Source: Pleurodeles waltl
Taxonomy: Eukaryota; Chordata; Amphibia; Caudata; Salamandridae
Assembly: GCF_031143425.1 (NCBI RefSeq)
Contig: NC_090446.1
Span: forward strand, 655,671,717 to 655,735,716
DNA length: 64,000 nt
Reading direction: 5' to 3'
Position 1 is the first letter of the stretch; each line of letters begins with the position of its first letter. The notes beneath the pieces are model-generated. The model was not told where the DNA came from, ran no database searches, and was given only the letters and a program-made list of their open reading frames with translations. A program made the position numbers and the translations under genes. Positions 33,000-46,099 of this stretch are shown here, one piece after another.

Positions 33000-35900
33000 C
33001 ATGCTGTCTGATCAGCAGGTCTCCCCGACTTCGCTGCTTCTGCCCTGCTCGTTTCCGCCACACTGCTGCTCCCGCCCATTGTAACTTTATCTGTTAACTT
33101 TATTGCCATTTCTTATGCTGTTTACGTTTCAGCCTTATTTCTCATGAATCTTACTGTTTTCTGTTATTTAATTTATCACCCTTATTTTGTGTTGTTATTT
33201 TGTAAATTTTTCCAGGTGTACCCCTGTGTTTTCTTTTGTACTTCTGAGCCGGCCTAACTGGCCCTCCTGCTACACGCAAATACAGCGCTGCCGACCTCTG
33301 AGCCCTGGACCCCAGACTCCAAAACAACAACTGCTTCCACACTTCTCTACAATCAACAGTAGGACCTTTTACCTGCCAGCACGGTCTCTTTTCCCGTAAC
33401 ATAAGAGCATCTGCATGCATGATGAGCACCACCTCACCAGCCACCCCAACCACGACTGCCTTGGAACAACTACACTACCTCCTGCTTAATGCACAATCTC
33501 TCTGAAAGCACTCCACCAAGATCTACTACATGATCGCCTCACTCACACCAGTGTCATCTTCTTCACTGAGTCCTGGCTCAACCTCAGTTCTGCTCCCGAC
33601 ATTGCTGCACCAACCCAGATGGCTACAAGATAGCACACTGGGCCCACCCAACAAATATGGAAGTGAAATAGCCATCATCCACAAAGAAACCATCCACAGC
33701 ACCACCACTGCAGATGACCCACCCTGATCATAGAACACCTTAACTTCCAACTCCGAACCAACAGAAAAACCACTATCAGAGGCACCCTTGCCTACAGACC
33801 TCCTGGACCATTCCCCAGTTTCTGCAACATGATTTCTGACTTCACTGGCCCACTCGCCATTGACTCAAAACACTACATCTCCTGTGGAAACCTCAATTTC
33901 CACCTTGGCGACCTCAATCACACCAACATTGCCAACCTCCTCGAAAGCATGAACAACATCAGCCTCACCAACTAGTCACCAACCCCACACAACACAGGAC
34001 ACATGCTTAACCCCAACATCACGGCCAGTGACAGAGGCAAGAACAATCGTGCCACTGAGCTCACCTGGACAGACCATGCTAACAGAGTCCACATCACCAT
34101 CACAGGATCCGCTGCACTGCCACCAAGACACCCAACACCTCACACCAGAGTTTGAAAAAAGTGTCAGACAGCCAATGGACAAATGCCCTAAACATCTCCC
34201 ACCCTGACACCACAACCAACCTAGAAGAAGCTGCCAAGAACTTCTCTGCCTAGATCACAAACTGTGCTGAGATAGTCACCCCTGTCAAGCCCACCAAACT
34301 CAAAAGATCCACTGAACAGACCAGCTGGTACACCATGAAACTGAGAACCTCAAAATGCAACTGCAAGCGACTAGAAATAAAATGACACACCAGCTAGGAT
34401 CCCACAGACTAAGATCCCTTCAAGACTTTCGTCAACCAAAATCATGAACTCTTGAAAGAGATAAAAAGGAGTGCCCTGGTTGACCACATCAAAGCCGGTT
34501 CCAATCACTGCAAAGAACACTTCAATATCGTCAGGAAGTTCTCCAACCCCTCTGTCACTGAAAACATCATCACCCCTTCCCAGGAACTTTGTGACACACT
34601 GGCGGACTTCTTGCACAATATGATCTCCACCAGCTACAAAAACTTTGAACCCCAACCCATCTCCTGGCTCCCCTTTCCCACCAAGGTCCTTGAAAAAGCC
34701 ATCAACCATCAAACCCAAAAGCTGCTGCACGCTTCCCGATCCAGATTCTGCACCAACCACAGTACGGAAACTGCCCTGATTGCTGCCACAGATTACATCA
34801 GGATCTTCTTTGACAGGGAGAAATGGCAACCTTGACCCTCTTCGATCTCTCAGCAACATTCAACATGGGATCCCTCCCGCCCTTATCAAGAGGCTTCATC
34901 ACATCGGAATCTAAAGAGCCACTCTCAAATGGATCGCCCCCCCTCCTCACAGACAAAAACAGAGAATCCACCTACCTCCGTTCACCTCAGAACCAGGTAT
35001 ATATGAGACATCCCTCAAGGCTCATCCCTCAGCCTCGCTCTGTTCGTTCAGCATCTAAATGACTCCCCTAGCCAACATTGTCAGAATCCATGGACTAAGC
35101 ATCATATCCCACACAGATGACACCCAGCTCATCATCTTGCTATCTGAAGACCCCTCCATCACAAGGGCCAACTTCCGCAGGTGCATGCCGAGCATCACCG
35201 AGTGGATGAGAAGCAACTGCCTAAAACTCCACACAACCACACTCCTGATCTTCAGGAAAAACACCTCCCCAGGGAGAGACTTCAGGTGGCCCTCCGAACT
35301 AGGACCATCACCCACTCTGACAGACCATGCCCACAACCTCTGCATTATTCTGGGCAGCAAGCTCACCATGAAAAGCCAGATCAATGCAGTCTCCTCTGCC
35401 TGCTTTCTCACTCTTCACATGCTCTAGAAAATCTTCAAATGGCTCCCTATTAACGGCAGACGAACTGTCACTCAAGCCCTAACAACCAGCTGGCTGGACT
35501 AAGGTAAACACACTCTACGATCAAATCATCACTCATCTCCTTAAGAAACTGTAGATCATACAGAACTCAGTGGCCAGACTCATCCTCGGCCTTCCCAAAC
35601 AGACCCACAACATCCCCCACCTCAAGAAGTTCCACTGGCTCCCCATTCATAAAAGATGCCAATTCAGGATACTGATCCACACCTATAAAGCCTTTCAAAA
35701 CCAAAGGAACAGCTTACATCAATCACCGTGTGAACTTCCACCAGCTCTCCAGACACCTGGCTCCATCTGCCTCTCTTGCGCTCACACCCTTCGTATCTGC
35801 TGAAGCAACAGTGGAGGACTGTCCTTCTCCTTCTTTGCTGCTTAGTCCTGGAACAACCTCCACACTCATTTCCAGGCCTCATCCTCTCTACTAGATTTCA

Positions 35901-36028
35901 GGAAGAGACTTAACACCGGGGTGTTCAACTGAAACCACCTGAAGTAACAAGGCCCTCAGCGCCTCAATACCCTTGTGAGTGATTAGCTCCGCTCTATAAA
36001 TTCCTGGTTGATTGATTAATTGATTGAA
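33000..36028 (+). pseudogene. CR1/L2-type LINE, copy 1, decayed
   Basis: A long but heavily mutated ORF2 is traceable. An endonuclease-like start lies near 33,480 (YLLLNAQSL, then IASLTPVSS). An inter-domain region has many stops. RT motifs remain at 34,690-35,160: FPTKVLEKAIN, FCTNHSTETALIAATD, LTLFDLSATFN, and HTDDTQLIIL in place of the catalytic (A/S)DD box. The C-terminal region (MARLILGLPKQTHNIPHLKK, then FHWLPIHKRC) runs to about 35,900. The 3' end carries the tail GGTTGATTGATTAATTGATTGA (near 36,010), the short-tandem tail style of CR1/L2 elements. The 5' part (33.0-33.4 kb) is probably its untranslated leader. Many frameshifts and stops; not functional. Confidence 0.75.
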
Positions 36029-37799
36029 CATCTTCCGTTAGCGGCAACTTGTGCAGAACTTTCAGTATTGGTTGCAGATGTTAGACCTACTCTGAGCTCA
36101 TGAACAGATGTGCTCCCTTCTAGCGGGGTGGGTTATACCCCTTTGATAATGGAGGTAACCTTCAAATGTGGCCCATGTTTGTCCATACGAGACAGGGTCT
36201 AAGTTTGGTCTTAAGAGTCATCATCAACAGCACTACACGCTAAGACCTATACTTTTTTAGCGCCGCATTTGCGTCATCTTTTGACACAAAAACGGCGCGA
36301 ACTTACAAACTACAATTATATTTTGTACGTTTGCGCCACTTTTTTGTAAAAAAATGACGCATATGCGGTGCTAAAAAAGTATAACTATGGGCCTAAGTTT
36401 ATACAAGTCCCTGGGAACAGTCTTACCCAACCAATGGTGGCCAGTAAGTCCAGAAGGACTGGTAGTATCTTTACAGGTTCTGGTCTCCCGATGCAGATGG
36501 TCCACAACCATTCCTGGTCTTTCCCCAATGATGCATTCATCCTACATAGTGTTCAGAGGCCCCATGTCAGTTTCAGATGCCCTCTCCACTCTTCCTTTGG
36601 CCATCACTAAGTGTCTTAGTATGATGATCCAAGATGAGGGCCCTGCCTTCATGGTTGCCTCAGCCTGGCTCACAGGGGGCACCAACTTGCTGGCACAAAT
36701 GCGATGACCCTAAATGCATGGTGGCCTCCAGGGTGGACTCCACTGAGAACGTTGGGAGTTGATTTCAGATGGACAAGGTAGGCAGCCCTAGTTTCCCAGT
36801 GGTCCCCTCCTGGCACATGGGCAGAGCCAACTTCTCTGGAACAAGTGCAACAACCCTAGTTTCACAGTGGCCCCCTCCTGGCACATGAGGGTCACCAACT
36901 TGGCAAGAAAGAATGGGTGGCTCGTACACTTGCAGCAATCCCGACCAAACCACTAGTCTCACACTTCTCTCGCCAGGATTTCCTCATCAGGTTCGCCACT
37001 GGGCCTCACTCCCTCCAAATTTCTTCTCCTTCTCACATCATCTGCAGGATTGGGCAGGCAGGTAAAAGCCTTGTGCTGTAGGCTGAAAGCTATGCCGGGA
37101 TGGCCCCTCGCCCGGCAGGGAGACTAGAACACCTTGATCCCTAATACTTGTTCCAATAACTAGAAGTCATGGTGATCTTCTCTCCTGTTTAACAGCTTGT
37201 GGGACTCAGGATCCCTCTTTTATAGTCAAAGTCCTGCAACTGTTGTGTTTTAGTGTCTGGTCCTTTGATATTACTGTTGTGGGTGTTGGCTTCTCTGAAG
37301 TCACCTCTCCCCAGTCCTTTGTCAAAGAGACAGTTTTCCACGGCAGGATTGGCTCCTATTTGGATTGACCCACACACAGTCAAAGGAGTAACCAGGAATA
37401 ACAAATGGCTATCCTCCTCCACTGAAATATGCCTTAGAAAGGTTCACAGCTTAATCCTTCCCCTCTATCATGATTCCTTGGTCTTAAAATGCCACCCTTA
37501 TTAGAACCACCATCTCCCTTTACAAGGGGCTCAGGTTCCACTGACTAGCAAATCTTCCTGTAATCAAAGAGACCTTTAATGTGCACAGAGGATGGATGCT
37601 TTACTCGCCTTTCTCTAGTGTGTGTGTTACCACCTGAGCCCTCAGGAATGTCAGCAATCCACATCTCCACTAGCCTTTATAAGCCCTGAGCTTCCAAAAC
37701 ATAACCCACAGGCCTCCAAGTTATGGATCATCCACAGCCACACATACATCCCAGCATGCACATGCAAGTATCATATGCTTCCTTTCACTGTGTCCACTT
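36029..37799. other. Spacer with one foldback MITE, no gene
   Basis: Between the two LINE copies. Apart from the palindromic MITE at 36,249-36,383 it holds unrecognised sequence. Short frames on both strands carry no domain. Confidence 0.4.
36249..36383. mobile_element. Palindromic (foldback) MITE, ~135 bp
   Basis: The left arm TATACTTTTTTAGCGCCGCA continues TTTGCGTCAT. The right arm, starting ATGACGCATATGCGGTGC, continues TAAAAAAGTATA. Inner blocks around GGCGCGAACTTACAAA and TTTGCGCCACTTTTTTGT also pair, so nearly the whole element is one hairpin. A related half-element lies near 56,640-56,710 (GACACAAAAGTGGCGCAAAC). Confidence 0.8.
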
Positions 37800-39995
37800 C
37801 TCCTTCCAGAAACCCACCGCTCACCACCACCAGCAACGGACCCCTCACAGCAGCTGGAACGCGATCTCAAAGGACCAACTGATCTCCACCCTCAGCCACG
37901 CCCCACCACCCAACACCAGCGACCCCAATACCGCCACCCTCAACCTCAAACAATGGCTAGACAACTGCGCCAACACCCTCGCCCCACTTAGGAAATCAAC
38001 CAACACCTGCACCAGCAAGAAAGCCCCCTGGTTCACCGCCGGCCTTCAAGCCTCCAAGTGAGAGTGCTGGAAATCCAAGAAGATCTGGTGCCAAGAACAA
38101 ACAGAGAGCAACCACGCCGCACTCAAGACTGCCATCCACAAGCATCACCAGCTCATCCGGACCACCAAAAGATCATTCTACAAAGAACGAATCGACAACA
38201 ACGCACACAACAGCAAGGAGCTCTTCAGCATCATCAAAGAACTCACCAACCCCGAGTCCTGCTCTGCCGACCCCCCCGCTCGCAAGACCTCTACGACTCC
38301 CTTGCCACCTTTTTTTCACAGCAAGATCATGGACATCCACAGCAGTTTCGCCTCCTCGATACCCACGACCACCGCTGCCAACGCCAACCCCAGCACACCC
38401 AACCACACCAACCTCCTGAGTGCCTGGACCCACACCAATGACGAGGAAGCCACCAAGACCATGAGCACCGTCCACTCCAGATCACCCGCCGACCCCTGCC
38501 CTCACCATGTCTTCAATAAAGCCAGCCAAATCATCGCCACTCAGCTCCGCACCATCATCAACAGCTCCTTTGAGACCGCCACCTTCCCGGAGAGCTGGAA
38601 ACACGCCGAAGTCAACGCCTTGCTCAAAAAACCCAAGGCCGACCCCGAAGACCTCAAGAATTACCAACTCATCTTCCTACTCCCCTTCCCAGCGAAGGTC
38701 ATCGAGAAGATAGTCAACAGCCAACTATCACGCTTCCTGGAAGACAACAGCCTGCTCAACATCTCCCAATCCGGCTTCCGCAAGAACCACAGCACTGAGA
38801 CGGCTCTCATCACTGCTACCGACGACATCAGGATCTTGCTCGACAAGGGTGAAACCGTGGCCCTCATCATCCTTGACCTCTCGGCAGCCTTCAACACTGT
38901 CTGTCACCACACACTTCGCACACGCCCCCACGACTCTGGAATCTGCCACAAGGCCCGGGACTGGATCACATCCTTCCTCTCTGGCAAAACTCAGAGAGTC
39001 TGCCTCCCTCCATTCCTGTCAAAAGCCACCAAGACCATCTGCGGAGTACCACAAGGATCCTCTCTCAGACCCACCCTTTCCAACATCTACATGGTGCCGC
39101 TCGCAAACATCATCCGATCCCATGGCCTTAACATCGTCTCCTACTCGGATGACACTCAACTGATCCTCTCACTCACGAAGAGCCCCACCACCGCCAAGAC
39201 CAAACTCCACAACGGACTTCACGCCATTGCCAACTGGATCAAACTGAACTCGGAAAAGACTGAGATCGTCATCTTCGGCTCAAACAAATCAGCATGGGAT
39301 GACTCCTGGTGGCCTGCCACTCTAGGAGCCGCTCCAACTCCCACCACCCATGCACGCAACCTCGGCTTCGTACTGGACTCATCGCTCACTATGACCCAGC
39401 AAGTCAACGCCATCTCATCCTCATGCTTCAACACCCTCTGCATGCTTCGCAAGACCTTCAGATGGATCCCGATTGAAACCAGAAGAACGGTCACCCACGC
39501 CCTCGTTAGCAGTAAACTGGACTACGGCAACGCATTCGACGCAGGAACAACGGCCAAGCTCCAGAGAAAACTTCAGCGCGTTCAGAGCGCCTCAGCACGA
39601 CTCATCCTCAACCTCCCTCACCACAAACACATCTCAGCCCACCTCAGAGACCTCCACTGGCTCCCCGTCAACAAAAGCATCATCTTCAAACCCCTACCTC
39701 AATGAGTGTCTCAACTTCCACGTCCCGACATGCCAGCTCCTCTCTGCCAATCTTGCCACCGTCCCCCACATCCACTGTACCACGACCGGCAGAAGATTCT
39801 TCTCCCACCTTGCCAAGACCTGGAACTCCCTCCCTGTCAATCTATGTCTGACCCAAGACCTTCCAACATTCAGGAAGAGTCTCAAGACCTGGCTGTTCAA
39901 GCAGTAGCACCCCCACGCCTTGAGCTCCTACCGGGTGAGTAGCGCGCTTAACAAATGATGGATTGATTGAATGATTAATTGATGCTTCCCGCTGC
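37800..39995 (+). pseudogene. CR1/L2-type LINE, copy 2, nearly intact RT, 5'-truncated
   Basis: One frame runs from about 37,810 to 39,705 with a single TGA at 38,059-38,061 (between SK and ECW; probably CGA to TGA). Motifs in order: SSWNAISKDQLISTL, then PDECLDPH-free linker, PKADPEDLKNYQLIFLLPF, SGFRKNHSTETALITATDD, motif A LIILDLSAAFNTV, GVPQGSSLRPTLSNIYM and the catalytic SYSDDTQLIL. A thumb with KLNSEKTEIVIFG and the C-terminal LIHWLPVN-type region (DLHWLPVNKSIIF) follow. The frame breaks near 39,693 after a deletion and continues in another frame (YLNECLNFHVP.., ending SLKTWLFKQ at 39,907). The tail GATGGATTGATTGAATGATT ends near 39,985. No endonuclease domain is present, so it is 5'-truncated. 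It is younger than copy 1. RT catalytic Asp residues look intact. Confidence 0.85.
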
Positions 39996-41847
39996 TACAC
40001 ACAGTAACCATGTAGGCTAAGGCTGAGCTACTTACAGAGAATCAGAACTTTACATGAGTTGTCGAGTAGGCACTATCCTGTGACACAGGTACAAAGGCCT
40101 ATTCACACTACTGAGTCTTAGGAAACACAAATCCGGTATGTAGCCACCACTGTACTTTTGTGAATTAACTCCTGGCAAGGGTAGCAGTAGGCCTCTATCT
40201 CCATAAGGATAGCACTTGTTGCGCCCCCCTTCCCTCACTCTAACAAGACCACATTACCATGAGACAGGCCTAGGTGATGCCACATGCACATGATCTGTGT
40301 TCATTGTGACAAAAAAATCAGTACTAGGAATTCAGATGTCCATGCAGCAAGGACACTTCAGGCAGTGGCACTCTATGTCACCATTTAGGAGACTTTTCAG
40401 TCTTAGCCTGTAAATAGCAATTCTGTAAAAAGAAACAACTGGAGTGCCTTCCCTACGTTCTGGAGAGCCCTTGCAGAAACACATTTGTGCTGAAAAGGCA
40501 ATGCATGCAAGAGGCCTGTTCAGAAATAGCCCCATTTTCAAAAAATGAAAAACATCCACGCTCAAAATGTTACTCTCTGTTCCATCATCCACCTTGGTGT
40601 GTCAAAACTCCCCACCTCCATCCGTAGCAGCTATAATATGAAACATGAATCAGCTTGAAAGAGTGTTAGGTAAATTTGCAATAGCTGCAATACTTAATGT
40701 TATGCAGAGCCTTGTGATTGGCAGTGGGCCATAAGTAGGGTCTATTGTTCTTCTGCAATTAGGGGCATTGGGTTGAAAGGGCAAACACCCCTTCCCTTTT
40801 ATCGTTCCTTTGCTTTAAAACAGAAAGCACTTTGTTAGCCACGCAAGTGTTAATCTCAATAATGCTTAGTTCAGTAATGGTGCTGCAGAGCTTGCCGTCT
40901 GTGTATCCATGGATGCAGTCCCTTTCTGCTTCAAAGAAAGATCTCTCTGGTCATTTCTTGAGTAGGCCAGGTGTACAGAATGCTTTAGGTTCAAGAGGCT
41001 TCAGAGTGCTTGGAAGGCTAGTATTACTTTAGGTCTCAAAGAAACATATAATAGAAAAAATGTGATGGTGTTTATCGATGTGGTCTATTTCTCACATAAC
41101 TGGTATAAAAATTATCCAATACAAAGGTGCCGATTTTTCAGTCTTAGTGAAGAAAAGAAGAAGGAGATACTTTCAGGGAATCCTATGTTTGATGACTTGC
41201 AACATACAGATATACTGCTGCAGCACGTGCTGAACATTAATACGCACAAAGAAAACACGCATGAGTCCACTTCATATATATGTTGTCATATTCTTCCAAG
41301 ACTCCAGACCCAAGAACAAGTACCAGTCACTCTTTTCTAGTGAATACTAATATAATTTGTTAAATTCGATTTTAAACAATGTATGAATGATGCCCAGAAT
41401 ATTTTTAACGTAATACTTGCTAACCTGCAAATTATTACTCGTTTCGTTTTACTAAATAAGATTGATGAATATGACACCTGATATGAATCTTTCGTTTATC
41501 CTATTAAAACAAAACCTCCTAATTCTAGCTTTCCACGGAATTAAAAACCCGGAATAACAGCATGTTATCCTAGATAATTTGTTGTTCATTCATAATACTG
41601 GTTCATAGAAAATTCAGTGAGGTGTATTACACATTTTCAGGTTCTAATGTGTACGACAAGGACAAGGAAATGCATTTACACATGTTATGTTTAACCAATT
41701 TTTCAGAAATGTACAGTTTCTCAGAACTGAGTTCAGGAACTCAGAAAATTCAGGAACAACACTGGAAATGTTGCGGACATCCCGTACTGCTAAAGGTTAT
41801 CAACGTTTTTCAAGATATTTCATATAGCAAAAACCAACCTTCAAAGT
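39996..41847. other. No recognised gene
   Basis: AT-moderate spacer. The longest frames (86 residues minus at 40.33-40.59 kb; 92 residues plus at 41.06-41.34 kb) carry no recognised domain. Confidence 0.35.
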
Positions 41848-42415
41848 AAAACACACACACTTAACGTACACCCAGCTTCACACACCAAACTCGTACTTAA
41901 ACAACAGACATACAAATATAAGCAGCCAGTTCACAGAGACCACACTAATCACCATACACAACATACACAAGTCATAGTCATACAATTAACACCAACATAA
42001 CAGAAGCAACGCACAAATCACACCAATGCACCCAACATACATGCAACACATACAGATAAAATCATAAACCGTACACCATACACGAACAAAACATGCATAT
42101 TTCATACACAATGCTAGAAACATACCATATGCATCATACACACAACGCAAATAGTATCTATACAACATAAAGACCTAATACACAAAAGATTTCCCCAAGA
42201 AAACTCAGTAAATATGCCACACAAAGTACCAACTCACAACTAACACACTACATTAAGCATAACCAAAGACGCGCAACAGACATACCCAATGCAACACATC
42301 GACACAAAACCAAAATACACCACCACAGACAGACTTCTAAGACACAGCACACACAATGTATGCATACCACACCACACACAACCTAGAATAGATGCAAACC
42401 ACAAAACAAACAGAC
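41848..42415. repeat. G-poor A/C-rich degenerate CATACA-like tract
   Basis: About 570 bp in which the plus strand is almost only A, C and scattered T, with very few G. CACA, CATACAC and ACACAAC words recur without a fixed phase. It looks like a decayed (CA)/(CATACA) microsatellite expansion. No gene. Confidence 0.7.
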
Positions 42416-42429
42416 ACACTGAAAGTCAT

Positions 42430-42860
42430 GTAATACTAGGTGCATGTTGAAAAGAATAATGACCTTGAAACGGAAAAAGTGCATTAAAATTAATGTCACT
42501 AAAGAACCATAGTCGTTAAAAAATGTGTTCGAAGCAAATAAGGTAGCAAGGTGTGATCCCCAGAGATCGCCTTTAAGATCTGGAGAAAGGTTAATCTTAT
42601 TTTTGTCATTAAATGTGATCAGTCTTAAAGCCAAAGCCCCAGCTGCCTCTCTGCGGGGCGCTGCTCTGCATCTCCATAAAGGGGGGGTGGAGATTTACTC
42701 CTTTGGCATACGGGAAAACTCTATTAAGGCCCATAATTTCCTCTGCATAAAGCCACTTTCAGTGCACGGGGAGTCACAGTGCCCACAGTTCATTCAGGCA
42801 AGACGCAAGACACAACGCACTAGTTCTAGGGGGAAGGGAAAGAAGGGAGCGTGACTGGAA
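42430..42860. other. Candidate conserved non-coding element
   Basis: Balanced, non-repetitive-looking sequence between simple repeats, with AT cores (AAAATTAATGTC near 42,488; TCATTAAATGTG near 42,607), a GATTA-type site (TTAATCTTA near 42,591), an E-box CAGCTG (near 42,639) and a short GC-rich block. It could be an enhancer-like element; inference only. Confidence 0.2.
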
Positions 42861-43899
42861 CAGACAAGCACTGGCAAAGTCAAAGGAGCCTGTCTTTCAA
42901 CTGTGTTATCCGACCTTTCAGCTTTGCATCTTGTCACATTTAAATATAAATTGTGAGAGGTAGTCCACTGAATATAATTCTCATCTATGTGTGTGAAATT
43001 ACTTCAAGTAAATGTATACAAATTAATTTGGGATATTATAAAAAAATGATAAGATAATATGACAGTTCATATTGGAATAAACATTAACTAGACAATTATG
43101 CACGTGCCTCACTGACATTTATAAGCACAGCAAATAACATAGATTAGTATTACCCAGTTCATGGTACTTAATGCACACCTCTTAGATGGACGTCTGAACT
43201 TGTCATCTGGAGATCGCCACATAGGAGGATAGTACTAAAGAAGACGTGTTTCTATATAGTAAGTAATGTAATTTCAATATAACAGCCATTAACAGTGTCT
43301 GACTATCATTGTGGTCATTCATTTTTTATGCATGTGTAACAGTAATGTTTTTTCATTAAAGTGATATTTTGCATGAAGATAATATATTGTTTTGATTTAA
43401 TGCATTATATATTATTCAATAATGTCCTCAGAAATGCCTGCAATTTTATGCTGATACATGAAGCATTTGGTGCCACTGGAATACGTTATACATTATAGAT
43501 CATGGCCATTATTCTGGTCGTCTATATGAAACATATATAAAAGTACACAGAGCCCCAGACTTCCACGTCCATGTCCTCAAAGTATGGGGACTTGGATGTC
43601 ATTCCATCGACAAGATTTATTTGACATAACATGAAAGAAATCTGAAAAACACATATTCCTGGTTCCCTGGTATGATTTTCCCTGCCCCCCTTGCAATAGT
43701 TCAGTGCATTTTGTGAAGTTTGTATTGATATACTCTTAGAAACCATATTTATGTATCCACAAAACACTGAATTGAGTCCTAAGCTGCTGAAGTACTTTTT
43801 GTGAAGAGGGTGGTTCTAGTTCAAGGCTGAAAAATATTGTGGACCAGAATATTGTTAAAAACGAGTTAAGTCTATCGAAGTATCTCAATATACCATTAT
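42861..43899. other. No recognised gene
   Basis: AT-rich spacer. An 81-residue minus-strand frame (43,767-43,522) has no recognised domain. Confidence 0.35.
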
Positions 43900-45500
43900 G
43901 TTTCATTCATTTCAAATAATAAAGTATATGAATGTAAACGAGTATTTAAAATATTTTTTGTAAAAATAAAAAACTATATATATTTTAAAAACAAAATACG
44001 TAAACAAGAGATAGATTATAATACTAATCTACTAAAAACAAAGACAATAAAAATAAACATGTATATAAAAAAATATAACAACTTATTTAAAATACAATGC
44101 ATACAAAGCAGCATATTTAATTTGATAAATAATTAAAATATTATTTTACAAAACAAAAAATATACATAAGCAATCATAACTAGGGAATAGTAGGGAAACT
44201 GTTGGACTTTGAAGGAGTCCGGTTATCAAATTCTCACTCCAAAGTAAGCAGCAGTGGGGAAAGTGTTGGACTTAGGAGAGATCAGATTTACTATTCCCAT
44301 GCAAATGTAATTAAAGGGTTAGATGTACTATTCCCAATCCAATCTGAGCTACATTAGGGAATGTGTTGAACTTTGGAGGGGTTATTTTTACTAGTCTCTC
44401 TCCAAAGTAAGCAGAAGCAGAGAGTGTTGGGCTTTGGAAGGCTTAAATTTGCTGTTAATCCTCCAAACTGATCAACAGTAGAGAAATCATTCGAGTTAAG
44501 AAGGGGTCACATTTAGTATTCTCACTCAAAGTAAGAAAAAGCAAGGTAAAGGTTGGGACATTTGAGAGGTTAGATTTACTATTTGCATTCCAATTTAAGC
44601 AACATTAGGGAAAGTTTTGGACTTTGGAGGGGTTAGATTTAATATTACCACTCCAAACTGAACAACAGTAGAGAACATGTTGGGCTTTGGATGGGTCAAA
44701 TTTACCATTTTGTACTGTAGAGGAGTCTGATTTACTATTCCAACTACTAATATTTTTAATCATTTTAACATAGAACAAAATAAAAAAATGTAACTATGTT
44801 CAAAATCAAAAATATATGCTAAAACTAAACATTTACATTATAAATACATTAAACAAATAGAAAAAAATGTATTCGAATACACTTCGTTCCTTACTGCCCG
44901 AGAAAACAAACAACAATAAACAAATGAAATGAATAATAAGAATATAAAAATGAAACACAATGAATATTAAATAAATTATTCTTAAAAAATAAAAATAACT
45001 AAATTAACAAATGTAATAAATATAACATTAATTTACACAATTTAAGAATGAAAGAAACAGACAAAACTTTTAAACATGAATTAAAAACAACAAATATTTA
45101 AAATAGCAATTAATCAATGAATTAATTTACATAATTTATTATCAATAAAGTACATTATATGAAAAAATAAATATAAAAAAAATAATTTACATTTTAAACA
45201 CTTTCCAATCCTTGTCTGTCAAAATCCAACAACCCATTACTAAATTAAAAATGTCTAATTAAATGGAATAATCACTTTAGAAATAGCCAACTATTTTGAA
45301 AAATGTAATACTTTTAAAATAGTAATATTGAATAATGGGACAACTATATTTAATAAAACAATACTGTATGCAAATATATTCTAAAAACAATGATATTAGA
45401 TGCAACAATATTTTAAACAACAATATTTTAACCCTCTATAGTCTGTCCCACAATATTTTCGACTTCACAAGATTTTGACATAATATTTATGCATCAGGAT
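43900..45500. repeat. AT-rich degenerate repeat domain
   Basis: Two blocks dominated by A and T words such as AAATAAA and AAAATAT (43,900-44,170 and 44,750-45,430) flank a tandem array at 44,195-44,740. The right block ends in several CAACAATATTTT-like words (45,400-45,490). The symmetrical arrangement suggests one composite repeat, not three unrelated tracts. Confidence 0.65.
44195..44740. repeat. ~65-bp degenerate tandem array, about nine units
   Basis: The unit is roughly GTTGGACTTTGGAGGGGTTA, GATTTACTATTCCCACTCCA, then AACTAAGCAACAGTAGGGAAA. GTTGGACTTT-type starts lie near 44,203, 44,263, 44,365, 44,430, 44,555, 44,614 and 44,680, with weaker units between. Copies diverge by many substitutions and some are shortened. 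Confidence 0.8.
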
Positions 45501-46099
45501 GTTTTTTCAATCATATTTTGACGATTCACTACATGCCTTCTGGTGCTGCCAAAAGCCTTCAGTTTCGTATGTGGTCTGGTGCATTTGTGTGGAGTACTTA
45601 TTTTTTCGGTGCCCCTACTGCTGGTTCCAACACTGGAACTGAACACTTTCATTAGTGGCAATGTCAACAGCCTGCTTGGGTGCTGGGTGTAATGCCTGAC
45701 CCAAATTGCCTGTAGTGAGGGAAGTCTGCCAGCTTGTATTCCACAAGAGATGTTTTTCTCTAGGAAGTATTTGAAAAACAGGGTCCTACTGTGAATCTAA
45801 TAGCATAATTTTAACTTCCATTTTCTAAAATGGTGTAGGCTTTTAAAGGAACTCTTCATGGCCACTCAAGAAATGTTACATCACTTTCATAGTATTATTT
45901 GAAGGAAAGCAGGGGCTGCCATACGGTTCTTGCTCTACAACTAGATAGTACTTAAGTGCTGAAATATTCAGTAGGTACCCAGTATATTGCTAGCATAGGT
46001 GTATTAATACAAATTATTAAGCAGTGTTCATGTATTCTGAAAAAGTGATTTGTGTAGAAAATATAATAACGTGGAAAATTAATACACACATTTGAAAAT
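45501..46099. other. No recognised gene
   Basis: Spacer between the AT-rich repeat and the ERV-B LTR; nothing I can assign. Confidence 0.35.

Noticed and set aside
36249..36383. microRNA gene
   Set aside because: The hairpin is explained by a palindromic MITE with a relative at 56.6 kb; no evidence of processing can be seen.
38058..38441. 127-residue His/Pro/Gln-rich frame
   Set aside because: Alternative frame over the LINE; the RT frame with clear motifs is the real one.
41062..41340. 92-residue frame as a possible host exon
   Set aside because: No splice-site pair, domain or codon signature.
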